A DNA stretch of 64,000 nt from NCBI GenBank assembly GCA_039105265.1, contig JAPFFF010000043.1:1236127-1300126 (forward strand), written 5' to 3'. The position numbers and the translations under genes were made by a program. Positions 10,072 to 19,984 of this stretch are shown here, piece after piece. Positions within the stretch are counted from its first letter, which is position 1. Every line of letters starts with the position of its first letter. The stretch comes from Tritrichomonas musculus. Taxonomy: Eukaryota > Parabasalia > Tritrichomonadida > Tritrichomonadidae. The notes beneath the pieces are model-generated. The model was not told the DNA's origin. It searched no databases and saw nothing but the letters and a program-made list of their open reading frames with translations.

Positions 10072-13000
10072 CTACTCTATATTTGCACACTTCTTTTCCA
10101 ATGCAGCAATTCTATTTGCTAATGATTCAATTATGGCATCCTTCTGTTGTAGCATCTCCTTAACCTCTGCTTTAGTCACATAAGCAGTCATATCTATTTC
10201 CTCGAGTGGATTCTTATTACTTAACTTCTCTTTAATTGATTTTATTTCATGAGCTAATATGCCAATCGGTAGTTTCATCGAGTCTCTCATCCTATTGCAA
10301 ATATCAATAGTAGCTGATAATGATAATACAGCTTTGTCTGGATTAATCCAGTTGTCTTTAAATTTTGTTGGGTCATCTAGTCTTTGATAATCTTTTTCAC
10401 ACCACTCAATGACATTTGTTATTAAATCTGGTTCAGTTGTGGTACTTCTTGCTACTCTACTTGTTGGTAAATCTTTGGCTCGCATTAGTACTTTTAGCCA
10501 ATCCGGCATTTCAGCCAAAGGGAATTCTGCGTGAATAATTTCTTCTAAATCAACAATTTGTTGAAATATATAATCACTCATAGCAATATTACCATCTGCC
10601 ATATCTAAATCAAATAATAAATCTCTCCATTGTAACCAATATTCATTTAATCTAAGGTTAGCATTACTGATTGATGGAACAACCCTCTGAATACTTCCTC
10701 CACTCTCCAATCTTATTGCATCCTCTGCAACACTCCCATAATCAACTGTAAAATCATCTAAAGAAGCATAATGAGAAACATCATTACCATTATAAATCGC
10801 TCGTGTACCAAAATTAATTCCCATATTATCAACAATTACTCCTCCAACACCAACAATAAAACCAACTAGACTGAACAATAAGCTAATTTCCTGTCCTACT
10901 ATAAGTGCATGAACTTGGGATGATAAGTGCTTTGTTATCATCTGTTGTGCAAGCATTTCTATTTGGAGCTTATTAACATCTATTCTCAAGATATTAAAAT
11001 CATATGACAAGACATCAAAATTATTTGTCAAGACATTTACATCACTTCTCATCGTTGTAATATTGTCTGCAGTAATTATTTTTGATGATGTAATATTGTA
11101 ATCAGTATAAAGTGTTGTTGCAGCATCAGGTCTTGGCGTAATTTCATAAAACTGAGATTGGATTATATAGTCAAATGGATTGGTATTTCCATTCCATTTT
11201 ATCTCTTCTATGGATTCTGTCATGGCTTTCCTCAGGTATAGTTCAATATCCCTAGTTTCTGTATTTATTTTGTCTTTCCTCCAATTTATATTTAGCTTCT
11301 CAATGGTATCTTTTTCACCAATAATATCGATATAAGTGTAATCATATGCTATATAATGTCTTATTTTATAGTCTGGGTCTAATTTAAATGTTAGTCTAGT
11401 TGCAATATTAGAATTAGGAATATACAAGTCCCAATAAAACCTTGATATTGAATGTAAATAAATAGCATTATCTAGATATTTGTTCCATTTAAGATAGACT
11501 TTTAAAGTGTCATAGCCATCATATTTAAACTCATTTTCACAACTATGTATCTCAAAACTAACCTCAACATCTTTACCATTCTTTAGACTGCCATCTTTAT
11601 ATGAAATATATGTTTCAGTGCGGTCAAGATTCGCCAAACTATACATTAATCCATGTTCATTAGCTGGTATTATATCTGTGTTATGGTCATCTTTCTTTAT
11701 CATAACATAACATCCAACTGAGTTTAATTTATTCTTAGGACAGCGTTTGTTTAATTTATTAATGACTTTCTCTTTTACATGGCCACTACAATTGTACCCT
11801 TCCCATTGACCATTCGTTGCATTCCAGATTAATGACCAATCGTTAGAAAAGGAGTAATCCTTAAAAGTAAAGTTTAATCCATCAGGTATAGTGTATGTGT
11901 TAGGTATTTTATATACCATTTTGTAGTAATCATGACCATCCAATATTTCATCAGATATATTGCTAGGCCTGTATAAATAAATAATATCGGATTCATGTAA
12001 TTTCATCACATTTTTAGCATCGATTATATCACATTTTATTGTAGGCTCAACAGCAACCAATGAATCTTGAGGTAATAAATACATTATACTTAGCTCTCCT
12101 TTGATATATAAATTATATGGGTCCAAATTAACCCTTTCCTCATAAGCAATAAATATTTTATTTGTGGCCTCATGAAAATAACTCAAACGAGTTTCATCAT
12201 GTTCTGTATTATGCATGAGAATTGGATTGTATATTTTTCCATCATGAACATAAATATAGAACTCATTTATAATATCTCCTTCGGCATTCTTTATTATTGT
12301 CTTTCGTAATATTACTTTAAATATATTAGTTCGTTCTGTTGTATTGGAGATTTTTTTCTGTATATCATCAGTATTACCTATCACTAACATCTTGAAGTCA
12401 CGGTCAAATAATTGGAATGTATCTATACTGAGCTTATCATTGGTGAGAGTATAAACAGGATATCCAGGTTCATGAGAGAAATCAGTAGTAACAATACCTC
12501 CACTTGGTACAGAATCACAAAGAATTTTACCATTGACTTCTAGATCTCCTTTAATAATATATTTACCAAGTACTGGTTTAGTTTCATCTAATGTTGGAAT
12601 ATCATCACAGATATCAACACCATAACATTCCAATACTTTTTCAAATGAAAGTGCATTATTGACAAAATCTGGTAAAGCAATTGATGTTCCAGTAGATTTA
12701 TCGTTTGAAAACAGTGCTAATGGTGAAGCTGGATTATTTTCATTCTCTAGAATTGGCTTCCATATCCATTGTTTTCTTTCTTCATTCCACTCTATTTTTC
12801 CAAAGAGATGTAATAATGAATTTCTTATTTCAACGATATCTATCATTTCACGGCTATGTATTGTACGCCATCCATCAACTCCATCAAAATGTTGCGTCAT
12901 TATCACCCATTCTTCATGTTCAACATCCCATATGAAATTGTCTGGTGGGTTTAAAATGGAATCTGTTCTCCAATTATCTAGAAAATCTTGGCCATGTTCT

Positions 13001-14712
13001 TGCCATTGTGTATCCATGATATTCCATGCAAACAATGGACCAAAGGCTTCTTGATTATTTCTAATCCTGTTTGGAATATAAACTGATTCATTCTCTGTAT
13101 AATAATCATAATATGAATACCATTGCCACTCTTGATATCTGTCGCTCCATCGTAAATAACCATTTTCATCATTCTCATATATCTTCAGAAGATTATACGC
13201 AATGTATTCACTATCCATTTCATATCTCCATGTTGGTGAAATATTATCATGAACATTATCAATCATCACCCATTCTCCATGCACTAAATCCCAAATATAA
13301 TTTATTGGAACACTAGCTTGTCTGTTTTCTCTCCATCCTTCAGGTCTATCAAACTCATCTATTATTTCTTCCCATTCTTTCCATAACACATTCCATACGT
13401 AATTATCATCATGATGTTTTCCACGGTCCGAACTTCTATCTTGTACATCAACTTTTTGTTTCTCTTTATCTTGTTCAAGGACCTGTTTTGCTATTTCTGG
13501 TATTGCATCTCGATATAAAATCGTTTGAGTAAATACATCTTGAGTAGACTCAACTGCTCTGTCTACGAAGAGACGATTTTGATTGTTTTGTAAATCTCGG
13601 ATATGATTTTCTAAGTGATCTCTCATTTGTAGTATGCGATTTATATCTTCTCCTCCAGCGCCTTGATTGCATTTACAGGATTTAATTTTGAGGACATAAT
13701 CATGTAAATCATTATGAGCTTGCGTTAAATTGTTTAAGCTTGAGTACACATTATTTAAGTATTCTCCAAGTGTGATAGTTTCAGATGTACCGTCATCTTC
13801 AACAATAGTTATTCGTAAACTATCAGCATCTTTTCTGGTTTTAATATAGTTGACTCCTTTCTTTATCATTACTTCAACCAAGTATTGTGCTAGGAAAGCA
13901 CCCATAAATAGTTTAATATTTGCATAATTATCTTTTTGGTTTTGCATGTATATATCAATAAACTCACCAGGGCTGCTTACCTCCACTAACTGGTCTGCTT
14001 TAACTTCAACATTACTATTTTTATATCTGTATCCTATTGTCTTGAGCGTATTGTCCTGAAGATTATAATGATATTGTTTTGTCCCATTTATAAACTTTAT
14101 CCAGTTTGTTTTGTTAAATGTATCATATAATATTCTTGTGGTATTTTGATTATTCTTTTCATTCTTAATGATATTCTTCAATATACTAGCTAGATTATGA
14201 AACGGAAGGTGTTGGAATTCATCTGTTGGAGTTTGAACATACTTTATAACATCACATTGCCCTTTATCTTCATCCAATACTACTTGCTCATAACCATCTG
14301 CTGCACACATCAATTCATTATACATTTCATGAATGGCCTCACAAGTTTTTGATTCCCCTTCGATAATGTCATTAAATGTATTAACACAAAATTCTTCTTT
14401 GATCAGCTCTCTGTTGGATTCCTCTAATATACTTTTCTTCATTGGGGCTCGATATTCAAGTATTTGTGTAGATTTTTCAGTTATTGGAATGTCACCGAAT
14501 CCTTCAAGACTGCCTCCATTTTCTATGTAACCGTTAACTACTCGGGCGTCTACTTCATTTTTATTATACAGACAATTGAACTTTGGATATACATTAGGTT
14601 TATCTTCTTGAATGATATTTATTTTTTCATCTTCTCCTACACCTATTTCGAAACCATTTGCTTTAAGTTTTGTTGCCACCTTGCTCTTTGCTGAATATAG
14701 TGTCAAAGACAT
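10072..14712 (-). CDS. Giant fibre-like structural protein 2 (1546 aa)
   Basis: Paralogue of the 1342-aa protein 29 bp downstream. Residues 1-430 are unique. Residues about 437-652 contain five or six degenerate tryptophan-rich repeats of the form (Y/F)xWdxxxxEWxxM (for example NYVWNVLWKEWEEI, NYIWDLVHGEWVMI, NFIWDVEHEEWVIM). From about 745 on it shares the module of protein 1. A glycine-rich hydrophobic segment lies near 1274-1290. The C-terminus has a tail-fibre-like IDMTAYVTKAEV followed by a coiled coil. The start ATG is only 19 bp from the divergent ATG at 14732. Inference: a trimeric virion fibre or adhesin that the two paralogues build together or use as alternatives. Confidence 0.8.
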   Translation of the reverse strand: MSLTLYSAKSKVATKLKANGFEIGVGEDEKINIIQEDKPNVYPKFNCLYNKNEVDARVVNGYIENGGSLEGFGDIPITEKSTQILEYRAPMKKSILEESNRELIKEEFCVNTFNDIIEGESKTCEAIHEMYNELMCAADGYEQVVLDEDKGQCDVIKYVQTPTDEFQHLPFHNLASILKNIIKNEKNNQNTTRILYDTFNKTNWIKFINGTKQYHYNLQDNTLKTIGYRYKNSNVEVKADQLVEVSSPGEFIDIYMQNQKDNYANIKLFMGAFLAQYLVEVMIKKGVNYIKTRKDADSLRITIVEDDGTSETITLGEYLNNVYSSLNNLTQAHNDLHDYVLKIKSCKCNQGAGGEDINRILQMRDHLENHIRDLQNNQNRLFVDRAVESTQDVFTQTILYRDAIPEIAKQVLEQDKEKQKVDVQDRSSDRGKHHDDNYVWNVLWKEWEEIIDEFDRPEGWRENRQASVPINYIWDLVHGEWVMIDNVHDNISPTWRYEMDSEYIAYNLLKIYENDENGYLRWSDRYQEWQWYSYYDYYTENESVYIPNRIRNNQEAFGPLFAWNIMDTQWQEHGQDFLDNWRTDSILNPPDNFIWDVEHEEWVIMTQHFDGVDGWRTIHSREMIDIVEIRNSLLHLFGKIEWNEERKQWIWKPILENENNPASPLALFSNDKSTGTSIALPDFVNNALSFEKVLECYGVDICDDIPTLDETKPVLGKYIIKGDLEVNGKILCDSVPSGGIVTTDFSHEPGYPVYTLTNDKLSIDTFQLFDRDFKMLVIGNTDDIQKKISNTTERTNIFKVILRKTIIKNAEGDIINEFYIYVHDGKIYNPILMHNTEHDETRLSYFHEATNKIFIAYEERVNLDPYNLYIKGELSIMYLLPQDSLVAVEPTIKCDIIDAKNVMKLHESDIIYLYRPSNISDEILDGHDYYKMVYKIPNTYTIPDGLNFTFKDYSFSNDWSLIWNATNGQWEGYNCSGHVKEKVINKLNKRCPKNKLNSVGCYVMIKKDDHNTDIIPANEHGLMYSLANLDRTETYISYKDGSLKNGKDVEVSFEIHSCENEFKYDGYDTLKVYLKWNKYLDNAIYLHSISRFYWDLYIPNSNIATRLTFKLDPDYKIRHYIAYDYTYIDIIGEKDTIEKLNINWRKDKINTETRDIELYLRKAMTESIEEIKWNGNTNPFDYIIQSQFYEITPRPDAATTLYTDYNITSSKIITADNITTMRSDVNVLTNNFDVLSYDFNILRIDVNKLQIEMLAQQMITKHLSSQVHALIVGQEISLLFSLVGFIVGVGGVIVDNMGINFGTRAIYNGNDVSHYASLDDFTVDYGSVAEDAIRLESGGSIQRVVPSISNANLRLNEYWLQWRDLLFDLDMADGNIAMSDYIFQQIVDLEEIIHAEFPLAEMPDWLKVLMRAKDLPTSRVARSTTTEPDLITNVIEWCEKDYQRLDDPTKFKDNWINPDKAVLSLSATIDICNRMRDSMKLPIGILAHEIKSIKEKLSNKNPLEEIDMTAYVTKAEVKEMLQQKDAIIESLANRIAALEKKCANIE

Positions 14713-14731
14713 TTTTCTTTGAAAATAAATT
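14713..14731. promoter_or_regulatory. 19-bp divergent start region
   Basis: Only 19 bp (ttttctttgaaaataaatt) separate the start codons of the minus-strand fibre gene 2 and the plus-strand 244-aa gene. Both strands show the T-rich/ATAAA type of leader that recurs before the element's genes. Any start signals must lie within these bases or inside the coding regions. Confidence 0.55.
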
Positions 14732-15466
14732 ATGTTGTATTCGGTTCAGAGCCAACCAGGTAATTACAATACTGTAAGACTTAATATTGATATACCATGG
14801 AAATGCCCATACGTGAAGTATTATGTTTCATCTATTAACACCAAGGCAAACATATTAATGACAACAGATGATGATTATTTAATATTTGAGTCATCACTCG
14901 GAGAAGTAAAAATAGAATTTGATGAAATGTATGCTTACTCCTTTAACTACTTAGTCAAATGCCTAAATGCAAATCAGACTGTAATCGAGTTCAAGAATAT
15001 CAATAATAGAACCATTTCACTAAAACCAGTCCAAAATGTAACTTTCAAGGAAGGTAGTCATAGAGCGAAATTGATTACTGGTTTGTTCAATACTAAACCA
15101 GGGCATATATTTCCAAATGGAGTTGAGTGCGAGGTACCTGATCTACCTATACTTGATTTTGCCAATAAGTTGTATTTAGTTTCATTGCAGGGGGTAGCAA
15201 CTCATTCATCAATTGGAGACCAAGAATATACCCCAAGCATCCTTGCAAACATTGACACATTGATAATGGATCAAGAGGCAATGATAGTTAACTATGACAT
15301 GACTAAGCCAATAAAAATAAAAGTTAATACGGATTCATTAAAATATTTGGAAATGAGATTAGTCGATTTCATGTTTCAACCAGTAATATTAAAATCTCCT
15401 CTCTTCATTACCTTAAAAATAAAACCAAGCCAAGAGGCTGATATATATGACATCCTTACTAAATGA
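14732..15466 (+). CDS. Possible minor capsid (penton) jelly-roll protein (244 aa)
   Basis: The 244-aa product is rich in predicted beta strands. Its C-terminal part (KIKVNTDSLKYLEMRLVD, then a short loop and a final strand FITLKIKP) has the strand-turn-strand pattern I associate with the C-terminal half of Polinton minor capsid proteins, and the length fits that family. It is divergent from fibre gene 2 and its 3' end overlaps the converging GIY-YIG-like gene by about 8 bp. Assignment as penton is inference from size, pattern and context; a structure-based search would be needed to settle it. If it is not the penton, it is an unassigned structural protein. Confidence 0.6.
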   Translation: MLYSVQSQPGNYNTVRLNIDIPWKCPYVKYYVSSINTKANILMTTDDDYLIFESSLGEVKIEFDEMYAYSFNYLVKCLNANQTVIEFKNINNRTISLKPVQNVTFKEGSHRAKLITGLFNTKPGHIFPNGVECEVPDLPILDFANKLYLVSLQGVATHSSIGDQEYTPSILANIDTLIMDQEAMIVNYDMTKPIKIKVNTDSLKYLEMRLVDFMFQPVILKSPLFITLKIKPSQEADIYDILTK

Positions 15467-15782
15467 TAGCTCTGGGACAATGATATTGGATATAAGTCCT
15501 AATAATATATATCATTTCATTCACATTCCCAACAAAGTACTCATTTCCTATAAATGCTGTTCCATCTCTTGTTGTTGCTCTCTTATAATTTTCTTCAAAT
15601 ATTGTTATTAATTCTTTTTCCACTTTTACTGAATCACTTACTGCTTCAATTATATATACTTCGCTGTCTTTTGGATATTGTCCCATTCTTGTTGCAATCT
15701 TATTTGTTCTACCAATTTTGTATACTGGTTGATTAGAATAAGAAAATTCCCTTTCACGAATCAAATATATGTATTCTACCAT
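15459..15782 (-). CDS. GIY-YIG-like nuclease-fold protein (107 aa)
   Basis: The short protein opens with YIYLIREREF and then VYKIGRTNKIATRMGQYP, the pattern of the T5orf172/MUG113-type branch of the GIY-YIG superfamily (YxYLI, about 15 residues, YKIGxT, then an R and a Y/P). The middle has a glutamate within VKVEKELI and an asparagine-containing end that fit the family's later conserved positions. Such small proteins are common in large DNA viruses and bacteriophages, as stand-alone or fused nucleases. It converges on the possible penton gene and diverges from the polymerase with 55 bp between starts. Nuclease activity is inferred from the fold only. Confidence 0.7.
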   Translation of the reverse strand: MVEYIYLIREREFSYSNQPVYKIGRTNKIATRMGQYPKDSEVYIIEAVSDSVKVEKELITIFEENYKRATTRDGTAFIGNEYFVGNVNEMIYIIRTYIQYHCPRAII

Positions 15783-15837
15783 TTTAGGGTTAATAAATAT
15801 TTAGCGTGATATTTTTTTATTTCTTATTTACACTTAA

Positions 15838-18800
15838 ATGACATACCTCTTTGATATATCAGTTGACCTCTATTCGACTGCAAGAACGGAAGCAAGAAAA
15901 GAGTATAAGCAAAGGGTGAAAGACGTAAGAGACAAACGAAAGTTCAAGAAATATTTGAAAGAATTCATGACCAAGGCTAAGAAAGAAATATCATTTGACA
16001 TAGATATAGGTGATGATGAAGATAAGAGACTTGCTTTCACTGAAACATTAAGACAATTACACAAAGAGAATAAGAAGAATATAGTAGTAAAAAGCGAATC
16101 ATTAGGTGGTGAGGAATACAAATGGTTTACACTTTCCAAGGCACGAAGATTAGATTCAACAATAGGACATATATCAGGGACAATAGACTTGAATGATGAC
16201 TGTTCAGACAATAATCCTTGGGTTGGCAATGTATTCATCCCTGCAAAATACCAGTTGCTCTTCATTAAAAATAGAAAGAGAGGCAAGCAAACATCATTCA
16301 CTATTAATAAAGAAGATAATAAAGGTAAGTTGTATGAAGAAGAAGTTGAAGTCGACGAAGATTATCGCGATAATCCAGAAGGTGGATTCTTCCCTTATAT
16401 TAATCTTTCTGATTTAGACTTATCACAGTACCAAATATTCAAGACAGTTGATAAGAAGAACTATAAAGACAATTGTTTGGTATATGCTTGCATTCAGTCT
16501 GGAGTATTCACTGATGAGGAAATTAATTATTTACGCTTTATGGTCAAGACTAGGTTAATCCCCAATAACTTGATATACGATATAGCCAAGCAGTTTAAAT
16601 GCCATTTTGTTGTAAGAAGGATTAATGAGGGAAAAGATGTAGTAAACCAACAAGAAATAAAAATAGATACAAGAAAGAGACCATGGGCCAAAGAGTTTGA
16701 CCGAATTGTTGACTTATTACTGTACAAGAACCATTACATGATATATAAACCCCTAAATGGTGTTAAACCTATGGCAATATTTCGCAAGCTATTTAAAGAA
16801 GGAAAGTTCAGAGAAATAAAGTCCTGTGAAATGAATATCTTAGCAACGAATGAATACAACTCTCACTTAGCGGATTATACAGACCTTGAATATGATCCTG
16901 AATTGTGCTGTAAACTAATAGATTCATCAGAGACGAAAAAGGAGAGAGAGTGGAGTAGGATTTATTATTCTGATTTTGAAACTAATACCACTGTATCACC
17001 CCATATGCCTTATCTAAATATTACTGTGTACAGGACCAAAGAGTTAATTCATAAAATGATATTTGATGGGGAGAATATCGCTGACAGATTACTAAAGTCA
17101 TTGGAGAACAATTCTCTCATTTACTTCCATAACCTTAAATATGATGCTTGTTTCTTTATAAATACTCCTGGATGGGATGTACAAATAACAGAGAGAAGTG
17201 GAACGATTCTGCAAATAGTCATGACAAAGTATAAACCTAACAAGAGATTAACTTTCCGCAATAGCTACTCTATCATCCCTGCTGCATTAGCTTCATTTGG
17301 TAAGATGTTTCAGTTGCCAGTTCATAAAGAGGTAATGGCCTATAAAATATATACTGAAAGGAACATAAATAGGAAAACTGTCTCTGCGCTTGAATTTCAA
17401 CTACAGTATTACATGGAGAACCAAGACAAGAAACCATTGACACAGATAAAACAAGACTGGAAGCAATTAATAGATAATGCAAAAGCTTGTGGTGCATATG
17501 TTGGAGGAGCTATTGATATTATGAAGTATGCCATCTATTATTGCAAACTGGATTGCATAGTATTGATGAAGGGAGTAGAGAAATTTAATAGAGATCTGGT
17601 AGAAGTATTTAAGCAGACGAAGACAAAGATGCTTGATGTCCATAACTTTATATCCATTAGCTCTATTGGCTACTATTATGCATATAAATTTGGTTGCTTT
17701 GATGGGTGTTATCAACTTAGTGGTAAACCACAAAACTTCATTCAGAGATGCGTTAGTGGAGGTAGAACAATGACAGCTAATAATGAAAAGCAATATATAG
17801 AGGAAAGGATACAAGATTTTGATGCAGTCAGTTTATATCCTAGTGCAATGAGTATTATGTCTGGTGTACCTAAAGGAGTGCCTGAAGTAATTCGCCTGGA
17901 GGCCTCAGGTACTAATCGTGCGGGCCCATCGGATATGTTTACGAAAGAATTATTAGATTTTGATCAATTCTTCATTGAAATCAATATCAAGAAGATCAAG
18001 TGCAAAGCTGACAAACCATATAAATTTGGACAAATATTTAGTAGGAATGATCAAGGGTCAAAAATATTTAACAACAACCCCATCAACAATTATTACATAG
18101 ACAAGAGAGCTTTTATGGACTTGATGGAGTTTTATGATTTCGATTATGAGTTTATTAGAGGATATTACTTTGACAAAGGATTCAACAACAAGATTAATGT
18201 ATTTATAGAGAAATTGTTCAATCTAAGAAGGAGATACCAAGATGCTAACAATCCATTGCAACAAACCATCAAACTACTTCTTAATTCCATTTACGGAAAA
18301 TCTATCCTAAAGGCAACAACAACTGAAACTAAATGTATACCAAAAGATAAAGCCATTAAATATATATGGAAGAACTATAATTACATAACAGAGGTGATAG
18401 AGAACAAGTCAATTGATAATGTATATGTTAAGAAGGTTAAACCAATAAACAGTCATTTTAATTTACCTCATTTTGGTGCTAGTGTCTTGTCATGGAGCAA
18501 ACATTTAATGAATAGGGTAATGAGTACAGCTGAGCAAAATGGAATAGACATCTACTATACTGATACAGATAGCGTACACGTTAGAGAAATAGATGTACCA
18601 AGGATAGCTGAGGTGTTCAAGAAAAAATATGGGAAGGAGTTGATTGGTAAGAAGATGACACAGTTTCATTGTGACTTTGATTCGTTTAATGGTGCTGTCG
18701 GTAGTGTTCATTCCAGGAAATTAATAGCATTAGGAAAGAAAAGTTACTTAGATATCCTAGTTGATGAAAAAGGTAATGAAGGCTATCACATCCGTATGCG

Positions 18801-18990
18801 TGGAGTACCCAAGCAATGCATATTAAACAAGTGTAAACGAATGGGTATTACAGTAGAGGAGTTATATGAAAGGATGTATCACGGAGAAGAAATAACATTT
18901 AATTTATTAGATGGTTCCAATTGCTTCAGAAAGAGTAATTCTTATCAACAAATTAATATTCCGGTTTTTGAAAGAAAGATGAAATTTTAA
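15838..18990 (+). CDS. polB: Protein-primed family B DNA polymerase
   Basis: Replicative polymerase of the Maverick. The 3'-5' exonuclease motifs are SDFETN (about 378-383), HNLKYD (about 430-436) and YCKLDC (about 566-571). The polymerase motifs are motif A DAVSLYPS (about 662), motif B LLLNSIYGKS (about 811-821) and motif C YTDTDS (about 907-912), followed by a KKSYLDIL block that fits the KxY motif. The 1050-aa length is normal for Polinton polymerases. The N-terminal 360 residues include a block with DNCLVYAC near 211 and NHYMIYKPL near 297, which may be a separate small domain. The start context is cttaaATG. An HNH gene begins 11 bp after the stop. Confidence 0.97.
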   Translation: MTYLFDISVDLYSTARTEARKEYKQRVKDVRDKRKFKKYLKEFMTKAKKEISFDIDIGDDEDKRLAFTETLRQLHKENKKNIVVKSESLGGEEYKWFTLSKARRLDSTIGHISGTIDLNDDCSDNNPWVGNVFIPAKYQLLFIKNRKRGKQTSFTINKEDNKGKLYEEEVEVDEDYRDNPEGGFFPYINLSDLDLSQYQIFKTVDKKNYKDNCLVYACIQSGVFTDEEINYLRFMVKTRLIPNNLIYDIAKQFKCHFVVRRINEGKDVVNQQEIKIDTRKRPWAKEFDRIVDLLLYKNHYMIYKPLNGVKPMAIFRKLFKEGKFREIKSCEMNILATNEYNSHLADYTDLEYDPELCCKLIDSSETKKEREWSRIYYSDFETNTTVSPHMPYLNITVYRTKELIHKMIFDGENIADRLLKSLENNSLIYFHNLKYDACFFINTPGWDVQITERSGTILQIVMTKYKPNKRLTFRNSYSIIPAALASFGKMFQLPVHKEVMAYKIYTERNINRKTVSALEFQLQYYMENQDKKPLTQIKQDWKQLIDNAKACGAYVGGAIDIMKYAIYYCKLDCIVLMKGVEKFNRDLVEVFKQTKTKMLDVHNFISISSIGYYYAYKFGCFDGCYQLSGKPQNFIQRCVSGGRTMTANNEKQYIEERIQDFDAVSLYPSAMSIMSGVPKGVPEVIRLEASGTNRAGPSDMFTKELLDFDQFFIEINIKKIKCKADKPYKFGQIFSRNDQGSKIFNNNPINNYYIDKRAFMDLMEFYDFDYEFIRGYYFDKGFNNKINVFIEKLFNLRRRYQDANNPLQQTIKLLLNSIYGKSILKATTTETKCIPKDKAIKYIWKNYNYITEVIENKSIDNVYVKKVKPINSHFNLPHFGASVLSWSKHLMNRVMSTAEQNGIDIYYTDTDSVHVREIDVPRIAEVFKKKYGKELIGKKMTQFHCDFDSFNGAVGSVHSRKLIALGKKSYLDILVDEKGNEGYHIRMRGVPKQCILNKCKRMGITVEELYERMYHGEEITFNLLDGSNCFRKSNSYQQINIPVFERKMKF

Positions 18991-19001
18991 TTTTAGTATA
19001 C

Positions 19002-19565
19002 ATGGAAGCTAAATATATCGCCCTAAAAGATTTCATGGATTATGAAATATTAGATAAATATCCATTCACAATTAGGAGAAAAAGAGATGGATATGAAATT
19101 AGTGAGTGGTTTGATAGAAAAGGTTATGCTGTTATAAAATTAAATGGAAAACATTTTAAGAAGCACAGGATTATAGCACAACAGTTTATACCAAACCCTG
19201 ATAACTTACCTCAAGTGGATCATATTAATCATAATAGAGCTGATTATAGAATAGAGAACTTAAGGTGGATTACAAATCAGGAAAACTGTATGAACAAGTC
19301 TAAGCAAGGAGGTATTGAGTACACATTCATTGATAAACTTGATGAAGATGAATCTTTTGAAATTACAAGATATGGTGAACATGAATTTCATAATTATTAC
19401 TTTAACTTAGTTGATGAACAGTTTTATTTGAAAACTCATGACGACATGTATAGAAGATTGCATATAAATAATGATAGAGGATCTGAGTGTGTATTTATGA
19501 AAGATGTAAATGGTAAGCTAAGAAAAATAAGTATAAAACAATTCCGTAAACGTTATGATATCTAA
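19002..19565 (+). CDS. HNH endonuclease, NUMOD4-like, paralogue 1
   Basis: The N-terminal region (YEILDKYPFTIRRK, then a KGYAVIKLNG block) resembles the NUMOD4 module found before phage HNH nucleases. The HNH core follows: KKHRIIAQQF, PQVDHINHNRADYRIENLRW and a NCMNKS close, residues about 58-105. The C-terminal 80 residues (EYTFIDKLDEDE..., RRLHINNDRG...) are shared with the two other HNH genes of this element and do not belong to the core. It lies 11 bp behind the polymerase on the same strand. Probably a homing-type or mobile nuclease gene; its target is unknown. Confidence 0.88.
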   Translation: MEAKYIALKDFMDYEILDKYPFTIRRKRDGYEISEWFDRKGYAVIKLNGKHFKKHRIIAQQFIPNPDNLPQVDHINHNRADYRIENLRWITNQENCMNKSKQGGIEYTFIDKLDEDESFEITRYGEHEFHNYYFNLVDEQFYLKTHDDMYRRLHINNDRGSECVFMKDVNGKLRKISIKQFRKRYDI

Positions 19566-19673
19566 AAAATCATCCTATATTTTTGTTTATCAGATGGCTG
19601 TGAATGGTTAGAAAAATAGGGTTAGATCTAACCTGTTAACCCAAACCAAAAATAAGATGAAGGTTTTTTGTTT

Positions 19674-19955
19674 TCATGCTTCTTTCTTCTCAGCAGTAAC
19701 TATTTGAGCTTCGCGAGTGCTCGCAGCGAATTGAGCAATTTTCTTCAATTCCTCTAACTCTTGCTTCTTTCTTTGTCTATATTCTTTTTGTTGTTGTCGT
19801 CTGGCTTCAAGTCTTTCTTCAGGGGTATTATATTTACTCTTCCTGCCTCTTTTCGGAGTATCCATTGACGTCAGATTCTCACTTGACTTCGATTTGGACA
19901 ATTTCTTTATTACTTCTGTTTTCTTGAATTGGTTTAGGTCTATTTTACTCGTCAT
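19674..19955 (-). CDS. Small basic DNA-binding protein, bZIP/AT-hook-like (93 aa)
   Basis: A highly basic protein with an AT-hook-like KRGRKSK (about residues 36-42), then a long charged helix (PEERLEARRQQQKEYRQRKK...) that resembles the basic region of bZIP proteins, but with no clear leucine zipper behind it. It may bind the element's AT-rich DNA as a regulator or as a packaging protein. The start is preceded by a T-run, atttttatcaaaATG, matching other genes of the element. Function is inferred from composition only. Confidence 0.6.
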   Translation of the reverse strand: MTSKIDLNQFKKTEVIKKLSKSKSSENLTSMDTPKRGRKSKYNTPEERLEARRQQQKEYRQRKKQELEELKKIAQFAASTREAQIVTAEKKEA

Positions 19956-19984
19956 TTTGATAAAAATAAAAAAACAAATAATAA

